Assembly: GCA_019245115.1 (NCBI GenBank)
Contig: JAFARZ010000405.1
Coordinates: forward strand, 1-36,367
DNA length: 36,367 nucleotides
From: Streptosporangiaceae bacterium
GTDB taxonomy: Bacteria; Actinomycetota; Actinomycetes; Streptosporangiales; Streptosporangiaceae
Reading direction: 5' to 3'
A model generated the notes under the pieces. The model was not told the DNA's origin. It searched no databases and worked only from the letters and a program-made list of their open reading frames with translations. The position numbers were made by a program, and so were the translations under genes. Below, in pieces: positions 7,456-15,539 of this stretch; position 1 is the stretch's first letter; every line of letters starts with the position of its first letter.

Positions 7456-8664
7456 ATGAACGTCGATTTCGAGGAACGGGTCGACTTCGCGCGGTTGCGT
7501 GCGTATCGGCTCGACCGGGCCAAACGCGCCATGGAGGACGCCGGGCTGGGCGCGCTGCTGGTGTTCGACAACAACAACATCCGCTACCTGACCTCGATCG
7601 CGATCGGGGAGTGGACCCGGGACAAACTGTGCCGGTATGCGCTGTACACCCGGACGGGGGAACTGGTGCTGTGGGACTTCGGTTCCGCGGCGGTGCACCA
7701 CCGGCTGTACTGCCCATGGCTGAAGCCCGAGAACAGCATCGCCTCGTATACGACAATGCGCGGCGCGGCGCCGCCCGCTTCGGGGCTCACTGCCAAGGCC
7801 GTGGCGGAGATCAAGGACCGGCTCAACGACGCCGGAGTGGCGGGCGAGCCGATCGGCGTGGACTTCGCCGAGGTGCCGACGTTCTTCGAACTGCAAAAAC
7901 AGGGCCTGGACATCCGGGACGGGCAGCAGGTGATGCTGGACGCCCGGGAGATCAAGTCGCGGGACGAGATCACCCTGCTGGCGACCGCGGCCGCGATGGT
8001 GGACGGGACGTACACCGACATCGCCGCCGCGCTCCGGCCCGGGATCAGGGAAAACGAGATCGTCGCGCTGGCCAACAAGCGCCTGTACGACATGGGTTCC
8101 GACGACGTGGAGTCGATCAACGCGGTGTCCGGCGAGCGGTGCAATCCGCATCCGCACAACTTCTCCGACCGCATGATCAGACCTGGTGAGCAGGCGTTCT
8201 TCGACATCATGCACTCCTATAACGGCTACCGGACGTGTTACTACCGGTGCTTCGTAGTGGGGCGGGCGACCCAGTCGCAGCGCGACGCCTACACCAAAGC
8301 GCGCGAATGGATCGACGCCGCGATCGAGATGATCAAGCCGGGAGTCTCGACCGATCAGGTCGCCAGGGCCTGGCCGACGGCGCAGGAGATCGGACTGGCC
8401 GACGAGAAGACCGCGTTCGGCCTGCTGTTCGGGCACGGGCTGGGGCTGGCGCTGCACGAGCGCCCGATCATCTCGCGGCTGACTTCGCTCGACGCGCCGA
8501 TGGAGATCAAGGAGGGCATGGTCTTCGCGCTGGAGACCTACTGCCCGGCGACCGACGGGCGCTCCGCGGCGCGGATCGAGGAAGAGGTCGTGGTCGGGCC
8601 GACGGGCGTCGACATCCTGACCAAGTTCCCGGCCCAGGAACTCTACGTCACCAACCCCTACTAA
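7456..8664 (+). CDS. M24-fold (creatinase/prolidase-like) enzyme with altered metal site
   Basis: The 402-residue protein has the creatinase N-terminal domain (about 8-165) and an M24 pita-bread domain (about 170-395). Family metal ligands are visible at Asp250 (QAFFDI), His327 (FGHGLG), Glu360 (FALET) and Glu375 (ARIEEE). The second Asp is replaced by Cys261 (GYRTCYYRCF). This suggests a non-peptidase activity, as in other M24 branches such as ectoine hydrolase or DMSP lyase, but I cannot assign the substrate. I chose ATG 7456 because the longer frame from TTG 7345 runs through the promoter and a hairpin repeat. It is the first gene of an operon with E1 alpha, E1 beta and an aldehyde dehydrogenase. 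Confidence 0.82.
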   Translation: MNVDFEERVDFARLRAYRLDRAKRAMEDAGLGALLVFDNNNIRYLTSIAIGEWTRDKLCRYALYTRTGELVLWDFGSAAVHHRLYCPWLKPENSIASYTTMRGAAPPASGLTAKAVAEIKDRLNDAGVAGEPIGVDFAEVPTFFELQKQGLDIRDGQQVMLDAREIKSRDEITLLATAAAMVDGTYTDIAAALRPGIRENEIVALANKRLYDMGSDDVESINAVSGERCNPHPHNFSDRMIRPGEQAFFDIMHSYNGYRTCYYRCFVVGRATQSQRDAYTKAREWIDAAIEMIKPGVSTDQVARAWPTAQEIGLADEKTAFGLLFGHGLGLALHERPIISRLTSLDAPMEIKEGMVFALETYCPATDGRSAARIEEEVVVGPTGVDILTKFPAQELYVTNPY

Positions 8665-8685
8665 CCGTGAAGGACGAATGCTGAA

Positions 8686-9759
8686 ATGTCGGATATGTCG
8701 GCAGCGGGGGCGGCGGGCGCGGAGGCGCGGGCGGGCGCGGAGGCGGGCGCGGGCGCGGAGGCGCGGGCGGGGGGTTCCCTAGTCGATCAAGCGACCGCGC
8801 TTGAGATGTACCGGAAGATGTCTGAGATCCGGCAGTTCGAGAAGCGCGCCTACGACCTTTTCCTGCAGAACCTGGTCAGGGGGACCACGCACCTCGGCAC
8901 CGGGCAGGAGGCCATCGCGGCCGGGGTCTCGCAGGCCATGAACGACGACGACTACATGTTCGTCACCTACCGCGGACACAATCACGTGCTGGCCCGCGGC
9001 ACGCCGATGACGGCGGTCATGGCCGAGCTGCTCGGCCGGGAGAACGGCCTCATGCACGGCAAGGGCGGGTCAATGCACCTGCTCGACGTGTCCCGGGGCA
9101 TCCTCGGCGCGTACGCGATCATCGGCGCGCAGCTCGTCATCGCCAACGGCTCGGCGTGGTCGGCGAAGCACCGTGGAACCAGGCAGGTCACCGTGTGCTT
9201 CCTGGGCGACGGCGCCACCAACATCGGAGCGTTCCACGAGGCGCTCAACCTGGCCGTCGTGTGGCAGCTTCCCGTCGTGTTCATCTGCGAGAACAACCAG
9301 TACATGGAGTACACGCCCATCGGCATGGTGACCGCGGTCAAGCGGCCGGCCGCCGACCGGGCGCCGGCCTACGGCCTGGCCGGCCTCGAGGTGGACGGCA
9401 ACGACGTGGAGGCCGTCTACCAGATGGCGAGCACGGTCATCGGGAACGCCCGCGACGGCGCGGGACCGGCGCTGATCGAGGCGATCACCTACCGGCACGG
9501 CGGGCATTCACGGGCCGATCCGGCCAAGTACCGGCCCACCGGCGAAGTCCAGGAGTGGATGTCCCGGGATCCGCTGCCGCGGTATCGCGCGGTGCTGACC
9601 GCGCGGGGCATCGACCCGTCGGCGCTCGACGAGATCGACAAGACCGCCCGGGAGAAGGTGGACCGCGCCACCGAGGAGGCCAAGGCCGGGCCTGAACCAA
9701 AGCTCGAACTCGCGGAGACCAACGTCTGGGCCGACGGCGGTCACGCATGGCGCAACTGA
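8686..9759 (+). CDS. Thiamine-diphosphate-dependent dehydrogenase E1, alpha subunit
   Basis: The 357-residue protein belongs to the pyruvate/acetoin/branched-chain 2-oxoacid dehydrogenase E1-alpha family. The thiamine-diphosphate motif is complete: GDG at 174-176 through NN at 203-204. The active-site loop YRHGGHSRADPAKYR is present near 268-282. The first ~30 residues are an Ala/Gly/Glu/Arg-only extension encoded by GC-rich repeats and probably disordered. A later start is possible, but there is no better site. The beta subunit follows after 10 bp. No E2 or E3 gene is present in the window, so the enzyme either borrows them from elsewhere or acts as a simple decarboxylase. The substrate is unknown. 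Confidence 0.9.
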   Translation: MSDMSAAGAAGAEARAGAEAGAGAEARAGGSLVDQATALEMYRKMSEIRQFEKRAYDLFLQNLVRGTTHLGTGQEAIAAGVSQAMNDDDYMFVTYRGHNHVLARGTPMTAVMAELLGRENGLMHGKGGSMHLLDVSRGILGAYAIIGAQLVIANGSAWSAKHRGTRQVTVCFLGDGATNIGAFHEALNLAVVWQLPVVFICENNQYMEYTPIGMVTAVKRPAADRAPAYGLAGLEVDGNDVEAVYQMASTVIGNARDGAGPALIEAITYRHGGHSRADPAKYRPTGEVQEWMSRDPLPRYRAVLTARGIDPSALDEIDKTAREKVDRATEEAKAGPEPKLELAETNVWADGGHAWRN

Positions 9760-9769
9760 AGGAGCGACG

Positions 9770-10753
9770 GTGAGCGTAATCACTTATCGCGAGGCGGTGG
9801 CGCGGGGGATCGCGCAGGCGATGCGGCAGGACCCGAGCGTCGTGTTCATCGGAGAAGACGTCGCGGCGGCCGGCGGGGTGTTCAAGGCCACGCCGGGCCT
9901 GCTGGAGGAGTTCGGGCCGGAACGGGTGCGCGACACGCCGATCAGCGAGCAGGCCATCCTGGGAGCGGCGATGGGCGCCGCGATGACCGGGCTGCGGCCG
10001 ATCGCGGAGATCATGTTCAGCGACTTCTTCGCCGTGTGCTGGGACCTGGTCGCCAACGAGATGGCCAAGGCCCGGTACATGTCGGACGGGCAGTTCACGC
10101 TGCCGCTGGTGATCCGGTGCGCGAACGGGGCCGGCCTGCGGTTCGGCGCGCAGCACTCCCAGTCGGTGGAGAACTGGGCCATGGCCGTGCCCGGCCTCAA
10201 GGTCGTCGCCCCCTCGAATCCGAGGGACGTCATTGGGCTGCTACAACAGTCCGTTCGTTGTGATGATCCTGTTATTTTCTTTGAGCACAAGGGCCTGTAC
10301 GCCAGCAAGGGCGAGGTGCCCGACGGCGAGGAGATAGTCGAGCCACTGGGGCGAGCCACCGTCAAAAGAACGGGAGCCGACGCGACGATCGTGGCGCTCG
10401 CGGCGATGGTGCCCAAGGCGGTAGCCGCCGCGCAACGGCTGTCGGAAGAACACAAAATAGAGGCCACGGTCATCGACCTGCGGTCCCTGGTCCCGCTGGA
10501 CACCCGGACGATCCTGGCCGAAACGGCCAAGACCGGGCGGCTGTTCACCGTCGAGGAGAACCCGCGGCTGTGCGGCTGGGGCGCCGAGGTGGTGTCCATC
10601 GTCGCCGAAGAGGCGTTCGGGCAGCTCACCGGGCCAGTGATCCGCATCACCACCCCCCATATCCCGCTACCCGCGGCGGATAGGCTGGAAGATCACGTAT
10701 TGCCCTCGGTGGACCGGATCACCGAGACCGTGCGCAAAGCCCTGGAGGCATAG
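9770..10753 (+). CDS. Thiamine-diphosphate-dependent dehydrogenase E1, beta subunit
   Basis: The 327-residue protein has the transketolase pyrimidine-binding domain (about 1-175) and the C-terminal transketolase domain (about 195-320), at the normal family length. Typical stretches are VFIGEDVAAAGGVF, RVRDTPISEQAILG and VIDLRSLVPLDTRTI. It forms the alpha2-beta2 E1 with the upstream gene. The GTG start has a GAAGGAG site. The next gene begins 3 bp after the stop, so the three distal genes are almost certainly co-translated. Confidence 0.92.
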   Translation: MSVITYREAVARGIAQAMRQDPSVVFIGEDVAAAGGVFKATPGLLEEFGPERVRDTPISEQAILGAAMGAAMTGLRPIAEIMFSDFFAVCWDLVANEMAKARYMSDGQFTLPLVIRCANGAGLRFGAQHSQSVENWAMAVPGLKVVAPSNPRDVIGLLQQSVRCDDPVIFFEHKGLYASKGEVPDGEEIVEPLGRATVKRTGADATIVALAAMVPKAVAAAQRLSEEHKIEATVIDLRSLVPLDTRTILAETAKTGRLFTVEENPRLCGWGAEVVSIVAEEAFGQLTGPVIRITTPHIPLPAADRLEDHVLPSVDRITETVRKALEA

Positions 10754-10756
10754 CAA

Positions 10757-12214
10757 GTGACCGTCCAAGAACTCACCGGTGCCGACGTGCCCACCGGACT
10801 GCTGATCGGCGGGCAGTGGACCGGCGGCCGCGGCGACGGCACGATACCGGTAGTCGACCCGTCGACCGAGGACGCGATCACCGAGGTGGCGGACGGCACG
10901 GTCGAGGACGCGCTGGACGCGGTCGGCGCCGCGTACGACGCGCTGCCCGGCTGGGCGGCCACGCCGCCGCGGCGCCGCGCCGAGGTGCTGCGCCGCGCGT
11001 TCGAGCTGATGACCGCCAACGCCGAGCCGCTGGCCCGGCTGATGAGCGCGGAGAACGGCAAATCTTTGCGCGACGCGCGGGGCGAGGCGGCCTACTCCGC
11101 CGAGTTCTTCCGCTGGTACGCCGAAGAAGCGGTGCGCATGGACGGCGTACTCACCACCGCGCCGTCCGGGGCGAACCGGATCCTGGTCACGCGGCAGCCA
11201 GTCGGGGTGTCGGTGCTGGTCACGCCGTGGAATTTCCCGGCCGCCATGGCCACCCGCAAGATCGGCCCGGCGCTCGCGGCGGGCTGCCCGGTGGTGCTCA
11301 AACCCGCCTCCGAGACTCCGCTGACCGCGCTGTACATCGCCTCCCTGCTGGCTGAGGCGGGAGTGCCGGACGGCGTCGTGAACGTGCTTACTTCAAAGAA
11401 GTCCGGTGCCGTCGTCTCCGCCATGCTCAACGACCCCCGGGTCCGCAAGCTGTCGTTCACCGGGTCCACCGAGGTGGGGCGGATCCTGCTGCGGGAGGCG
11501 GCCGAGACCGTGGTCAACTGCTCCATGGAACTCGGCGGGAACGCGCCGTTCATCATCTTCGAGGACGCGGACATCCCGGCGGCCGTCGACGGCGCGCTGC
11601 TGGCCAAGATGCGCAACGGCGGCGAGGCCTGCACCGCGGCCAACCGCTTCTACGTGCACGAGGCCGTCGCGGACGAGTTCAGCCGGGAGTTCTCGGCCCG
11701 GCTCGAGGCGCTGGTGGTCGGGCCCGGCCTCGACGAGTCGACCGATGTGGGCCCGCTGGTCAACGAGCCGACGCGGTCGAAGGTGGCCGAGCTGGTCGCC
11801 TCGGCGGCGGACGACGGCGGCAAGGTGGTGACGGGCGGACGCGCGCCGGACCGGCGTGGTTACTACTATCAGCCGACCGTGGTCGACCAGGTACCGGCGG
11901 ACGCCTCCGTCCTGAATACCGAGATCTTCGGCCCGGTGGCGCCGATCGTCCGGTTCACGTCCGAGGCGGACGCGGTGACATGGGCGAACGACACCGAATA
12001 CGGGCTGGTCTCGTACGTGTACACCGGGGACCTGGCCCGCGGGCTGCGGGTGTCGGAGGCGCTGGAGGCCGGCATGATCGGGCTCAACCGGGGCCTGGTC
12101 TCGGACCCTGCCGCGCCGTTCGGCGGGGTAAAGCAGTCGGGCATCGGGCGCGAGGGCGCGCACGAAGGGCTGCTGGAGTTCACCGAGACCAAGTACATCG
12201 CCACGAACTGGTAA
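10757..12214 (+). CDS. NAD(P)-dependent aldehyde dehydrogenase (succinate-semialdehyde type)
   Basis: The 485-residue protein oxidises an aldehyde to an acid. Family residues are all present: Asn159 (TPWNFP), Lys182 (LKPASETP), Glu258 (MELGG) and the catalytic Cys292 (GGEACTAANRF). The closest familiar group is succinate-semialdehyde dehydrogenase, but this annotation is commonly applied to enzymes of other substrates. The GTG start lies 3 bp after the E1 beta stop. If the E1 releases an aldehyde, this enzyme could take it to the acid; this is inference from operon order. Confidence 0.9.
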   Translation: MTVQELTGADVPTGLLIGGQWTGGRGDGTIPVVDPSTEDAITEVADGTVEDALDAVGAAYDALPGWAATPPRRRAEVLRRAFELMTANAEPLARLMSAENGKSLRDARGEAAYSAEFFRWYAEEAVRMDGVLTTAPSGANRILVTRQPVGVSVLVTPWNFPAAMATRKIGPALAAGCPVVLKPASETPLTALYIASLLAEAGVPDGVVNVLTSKKSGAVVSAMLNDPRVRKLSFTGSTEVGRILLREAAETVVNCSMELGGNAPFIIFEDADIPAAVDGALLAKMRNGGEACTAANRFYVHEAVADEFSREFSARLEALVVGPGLDESTDVGPLVNEPTRSKVAELVASAADDGGKVVTGGRAPDRRGYYYQPTVVDQVPADASVLNTEIFGPVAPIVRFTSEADAVTWANDTEYGLVSYVYTGDLARGLRVSEALEAGMIGLNRGLVSDPAAPFGGVKQSGIGREGAHEGLLEFTETKYIATNW

Positions 12215-12236
12215 GCCCGGCCTCGGGGTCCGCGGA

Positions 12237-12242
12237 TAGACT
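12237..12242 (+). promoter_or_regulatory. -10 box (TAGACT) for the first family M gene
   Basis: TAGACT matches the actinobacterial TANNNT -10 pattern and ends 9 nt before the ATG at 12252. Transcripts would have almost no leader. The -35 region is weak. No ribosome-binding site is visible, which fits leaderless initiation. Confidence 0.5.
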
Positions 12243-12251
12243 TCGTGGCCT

Positions 12252-14063
12252 ATGGGCGGTATACGGGTGGGCCCCGAGGGCGCTGCTGCCCTGGCTGACG
12301 ACGGGCTCGAGTCCGGTCAGGGTGGGGTTCAGGGCGCGTCTTTGACCGGTTCTGACGGACGGATCCGGGCGGCCATTGTCTACCTGGCGGCTGGGCTCGG
12401 GCTGTTCCTGGTGTACCTGCGGCTGTCGATGACGTCCGGGCTGAACTCCGACAGTGCCAACATCCTGCTGATGGCTTCGGACATGCTGCACGGTCACCTG
12501 CTGCTGCATGGGTGGTTCGCGTCGGATGTCTCGTTCTACTCCACCGAGATACCGCAGTACGCGCTGCTCGTCGGCATTTTCGGACTGCACGCGCAGACCG
12601 CGCACATCGCGGCGGCGATGACATACACGCTGACCTTCCTGTCCGCGGTGGCGCTGGCCCGCGCCGGCGCACCGACCGCACGGGCGGCTATGGTGCGGAC
12701 GTTGATCGCGGCCGGGATCATGCTGGCCCCGCAGTCCGGTCTGGGCGTGTTCGCACTCGACCTGTCGGTCGGGCACATCGGCACGTCTATCCCCCTGCTG
12801 CTTATCTGGTTGCTGCTTGATTCCCGGGGGGTGGAAACCAACCCCCCGGACCCCCCTCCTGCGACGGTTCCGCCCGCAGTGCCGCCTGGCCGGAAGGCCC
12901 GCTGGGCCCTCGCGGCCAGGCGGCCCGCGAAGCTCGCTTCGCTCGCCGCGGGCCGGTGGTGGGTGCCGGTTGTCACCGCGGTGCTGCTGGCGTGGGTGCT
13001 GGTGGCCGATCCGATCGTGCTGATCGTGGGGATCGGGCCGCTGGGATTCGCGGCTCTGGTGCGGTTCGCCCAGGGTCTCGCGGAGAGCGCGGGGTCGGGC
13101 TCGGTCCTCGCCCGGGTCCGGGCGCAGTGGTACCCGCTCTCACTGCTGGCCGCCTCCGCTGCCGCGTGGGTGCTGGCCTGGACGGCCGAGCAGATCCTGC
13201 ACGAGCTGGGCGCGTTCACTGTCAACAAGTTGCCGTTCTACCTGACCCCGTGGCACGCGCTGCACGACAACGCGCCGGCCGCGTGGAAAGTGCTGGAGAT
13301 CTTCGGCGCGAACTACGCCGGGCTCAGCGGGGTCCAGCTCGTGCTGGCGTTCCTGCACCTGGCCAGCGTCGCGGTGGTGGTCGCCGCGGTGGCCGTCGCG
13401 GCCTGGCGGTTCGTCCGGCGCTTTTACTGGCGTGACGGCGGACTCGAGCTGGTCGACATGATCCTGGCCAGCGCGATCGTGGTCAACGTGGCTCTCTACA
13501 TGCTCACGAACGCGTCAGGACTGGCCGCGCACGAGGTTGCCATCATCGTCCCGTTCGGCGCCGTGCTGGCCGCGCGCCTGCTGCCGACGGTGCGGCTTCG
13601 AACGATGCGGCTCCCTCGTCGCCTCACACTGGCGGGCGTGGCCGTCGGCGGCCTCGTCCTGGCCGGGTACACGGCAGGCCTCGGCTGGGAGCTGGCCCAG
13701 CCGGCCAAGCCGATGGCAAACATCCAGCTCGCGAACTGGCTGGAGAAGCACCACCTCACCTATGGGCTCAGCGGTTACTGGACATCCAGCAGCGTGACGG
13801 TGGACAGCGGCGGCAAAGCCGAAGTGCGAGCGCTCATGCAGTACACAATGAAAAAAGACCTCTGGATGGCGAACGAGCTGTGGTATCAGCCCCGGGCTCA
13901 CTATGCGGACTTCATCGTGCTGGACAGCCAGCCCGGCTATTTCACGCACTGGGAGCCGGTGGCTCTGATCAAGAAGTACTTCGGCACGCCCGCGCGGATT
14001 TACCACACCGGTCCGTACACCATTGAGGTGTGGAACCATAACTTGTTGCCGAAGATCCCGTAA
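12252..14063 (+). CDS. Family M polytopic membrane protein 1 (GT-C-like), with repeat-derived insertion
   Basis: The 603-residue protein has about ten hydrophobic helices between 38 and 475 and a soluble, probably extracytoplasmic C-terminal part of about 120 residues. It is one of five paralogues here. Shared blocks are NSDSANILLMASDMLHG with SDVSFYSTEIPQYALL in the first loop, AAGIMLAPQ and SVGHIGTSIPLL in the middle, IVPFGAVLAARLL near the last helix, and GPYTIEVWNHNLL at the end. An acidic first loop followed by many helices is typical of GT-C glycosyltransferases that use polyprenyl-phosphate sugars; this is inferred. Residues about 190-235 are a Pro/Arg/Ala-rich insertion absent from the other four copies and encoded by two DNA hairpins. 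The N-terminal 30 residues are poorly supported; a TTG at about 12342 is an alternative start. Confidence 0.82.
   Translation: MGGIRVGPEGAAALADDGLESGQGGVQGASLTGSDGRIRAAIVYLAAGLGLFLVYLRLSMTSGLNSDSANILLMASDMLHGHLLLHGWFASDVSFYSTEIPQYALLVGIFGLHAQTAHIAAAMTYTLTFLSAVALARAGAPTARAAMVRTLIAAGIMLAPQSGLGVFALDLSVGHIGTSIPLLLIWLLLDSRGVETNPPDPPPATVPPAVPPGRKARWALAARRPAKLASLAAGRWWVPVVTAVLLAWVLVADPIVLIVGIGPLGFAALVRFAQGLAESAGSGSVLARVRAQWYPLSLLAASAAAWVLAWTAEQILHELGAFTVNKLPFYLTPWHALHDNAPAAWKVLEIFGANYAGLSGVQLVLAFLHLASVAVVVAAVAVAAWRFVRRFYWRDGGLELVDMILASAIVVNVALYMLTNASGLAAHEVAIIVPFGAVLAARLLPTVRLRTMRLPRRLTLAGVAVGGLVLAGYTAGLGWELAQPAKPMANIQLANWLEKHHLTYGLSGYWTSSSVTVDSGGKAEVRALMQYTMKKDLWMANELWYQPRAHYADFIVLDSQPGYFTHWEPVALIKKYFGTPARIYHTGPYTIEVWNHNLLPKIP
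12824..12860 (+). repeat. GC hairpin repeat, copy 2 (inside a coding sequence)
   Basis: CCGGGGGGT (12824-12832) pairs with ACCCCCCGG (12841-12849), followed by ACCCCCCT, the same layout as copies 1 and 3. It is translated in frame as part of a Pro-rich loop of family M protein 1. Confidence 0.7.
12922..12954 (+). repeat. Second palindromic element inside the same coding insertion
   Basis: An outer stem GGCCCGCG (12922-12929) with CGCGGGCC (12947-12954) encloses an inner palindrome, GCGAAG-ctcg-CTTCGC. Together with the preceding hairpin it accounts for most of the extra residues in family M protein 1. Confidence 0.65.
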
Positions 14064-14089
14064 CGATTACGGCGTCACGTGTTACGGCG

Positions 14090-15176
14090 TCACGACCAGA
14101 CCAGACGGTGCATGCCGACCAGGTATATGGCGGGCAGCGCCCACGCCGCCGCCATCGGGAGTAGCCAGGCCTTGAACCGGGCAGGCCGGACGCGCGGGAC
14201 GCCCAGCAGGATGACAACCGCCATCAGGTACACCTCGACAAACGAGCGCATGTCGGCGTTGAGGCTGTTCCACGTGCTCGGGGTCACGACGCAGATCTCG
14301 ATCAGGTAGCCGATCAGCGCGATCCGCTCGTGCGCCGGAACGCGGGAACGGCGCAGGCAGGCCAGCGCCATTCCCGCCACCACGATGAGCACGGCGAGTT
14401 CCAGCAGCCAGTCGTCGACCGCGGAGAACTGGGTCCAGCTGATCTGATGCAGGTTGCTCCAGATCGCGTCGTAGGCGGCGATGAACGGCGTCCCGGCGTT
14501 GCGGTCGCTGTCCGCGTCCAGCGGGAAGGCCCCGGTGGCGGCGCGGACCACGAGTTCCCACAGGCCGAACGCCGCGACCGGGAGCAGCCAGGCCGAAGTA
14601 CGCCGGGAGCAGCAATCCCCACAGCGCGTGGTGCCCGCCCATGCGGGCGAAGACAGCGCCGGACCACCCCAGCGCCCCCATCGCCGCCACGTTCACCGCG
14701 ACCAGCATGAAGGGCACCATCGCGCCATGTCCCGCGGTGGCCAGCCAGGTCAGTGCCGGGTACCCGATGCGCATCAGCCGGTAAGGGGCGTCCAGCGTGA
14801 TGCCGTAGGCGTTGCTGCCCAGGTTGGCCGGGTCCATCGCCAGGCGGTAGAAGAACTGGCCGTCGTAGCCGGACCCGGGCCGTACCGGGATGCCGGGCGC
14901 GAGGGCCGACCCGTCGAAGCGGCTTCCGACCAGGATCCAGCTGGCGACGTGCCCCTTCGACCAGCGCTGCCAGCGGCCCAGCGCGAACCCCAGCGTGGCC
15001 GCCACCGTGAGCACCGCCGGCACGGGCGGCCGGTCCAGCCGCGCAACGAGCCGCGTGACCAGCCGCGTAACGAACCGAGTAACGAGCCGCGGGACCAGCC
15101 GGCGCGGCCGGATCCGGTCCGGCGCGGGGGCGCCGGGTATATCCGCGTATGGTGGATCGAGCTCTTGTACGGCCAT
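14090..15176 (-). pseudogene. Broken copy of a polytopic membrane protein (internal deletion with frameshift)
   Basis: The N-terminal frame (from ATG 15176) reads GRWQRWSKGHVASWI, SGYDGQFFYRLAMDP, NAYGITLDAPYRLMRIGYP and HHALWGLLLPAYFGLA. It matches the intact gene at 22352-23596 block for block. At about 14590 the similarity jumps to another frame (WLLPVAAFGLWELVVRAA), which continues to the TGA at 14090. Relative to the intact copy about 73 residues are missing, including the IGRDTAEPLAEACMLAG block, and the reading frame is lost. The junction sits at a short CTGGC-type sequence that could have supported deletion between repeats. The N-terminus carries a four-residue RLVT tandem repeat. The ancestral role is likely a membrane glycosyltransferase-type step. 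An assembly error is possible but less likely. Confidence 0.82.
15043..15104 (-). repeat. 12-bp tandem repeat encoding R-L/F-V-T units
   Basis: About five 12-bp units on the minus strand encode RLVPRLVTRFVTRLVTRLVARL-like four-residue periods at the N-terminus of the broken membrane protein. The intact paralogue has no such repeat there. Confidence 0.65.
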
Positions 15177-15224
15177 AGTCCGCCCCTGCGAAAAGAGACG
15201 GCCCGACCGTGCCAGACCCAGGCG

Positions 15225-15257
15225 CCGAGGGGGTCTGGGGGATCCGCATCCCCCAGA
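15225..15257 (-). repeat. GC hairpin repeat, copy 3
   Basis: TCTGGGGGAT (15234-15243) and ATCCCCCAGA (15248-15257) form a perfect 10-bp stem with a 4-nt loop. On the minus strand the tail is ACCCCCT, as in copies 1 and 2. It lies in the 363-bp divergent gap between the broken membrane gene and the sugar dehydrogenase. Apart from weak promoter-like sequence (TAAGGT at 15402-15407) I see nothing else in that gap. Confidence 0.72.
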
Positions 15258-15539
15258 TAAATCCCAGCCGTCCATAACTGCGCTTTTCGGACAAGAGCGT
15301 ACGGAAGCCAACAGCAGCGTCCCGGTGAGGACGTTTAGCACTCGCTGGGAGATCGTGAAGAGTCACGCGGGGCGAAAACACACCTGGGCTGTGGTCAAGC
15401 GGTAAGGTAGATCGCCAAGTCAGTGGCTCCGGCCCGCCGCCAGGCCAACGCCAGCGACGGCGCCAACGCCGGTGCCCTCGGGAATGTGGCAGGAATCCAG
15501 ACCCGGAATCCACCGAAACGCTAAAGCTGGAGGTTTACG

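Noticed and set aside
7456..12214. Ectoine degradation (doe) or DMSP lyase operon
   Set aside because: The M24 gene alone could suggest either, but no doeB/doeD-like genes are present and the E1 pair does not belong to those pathways. Substrate left open.
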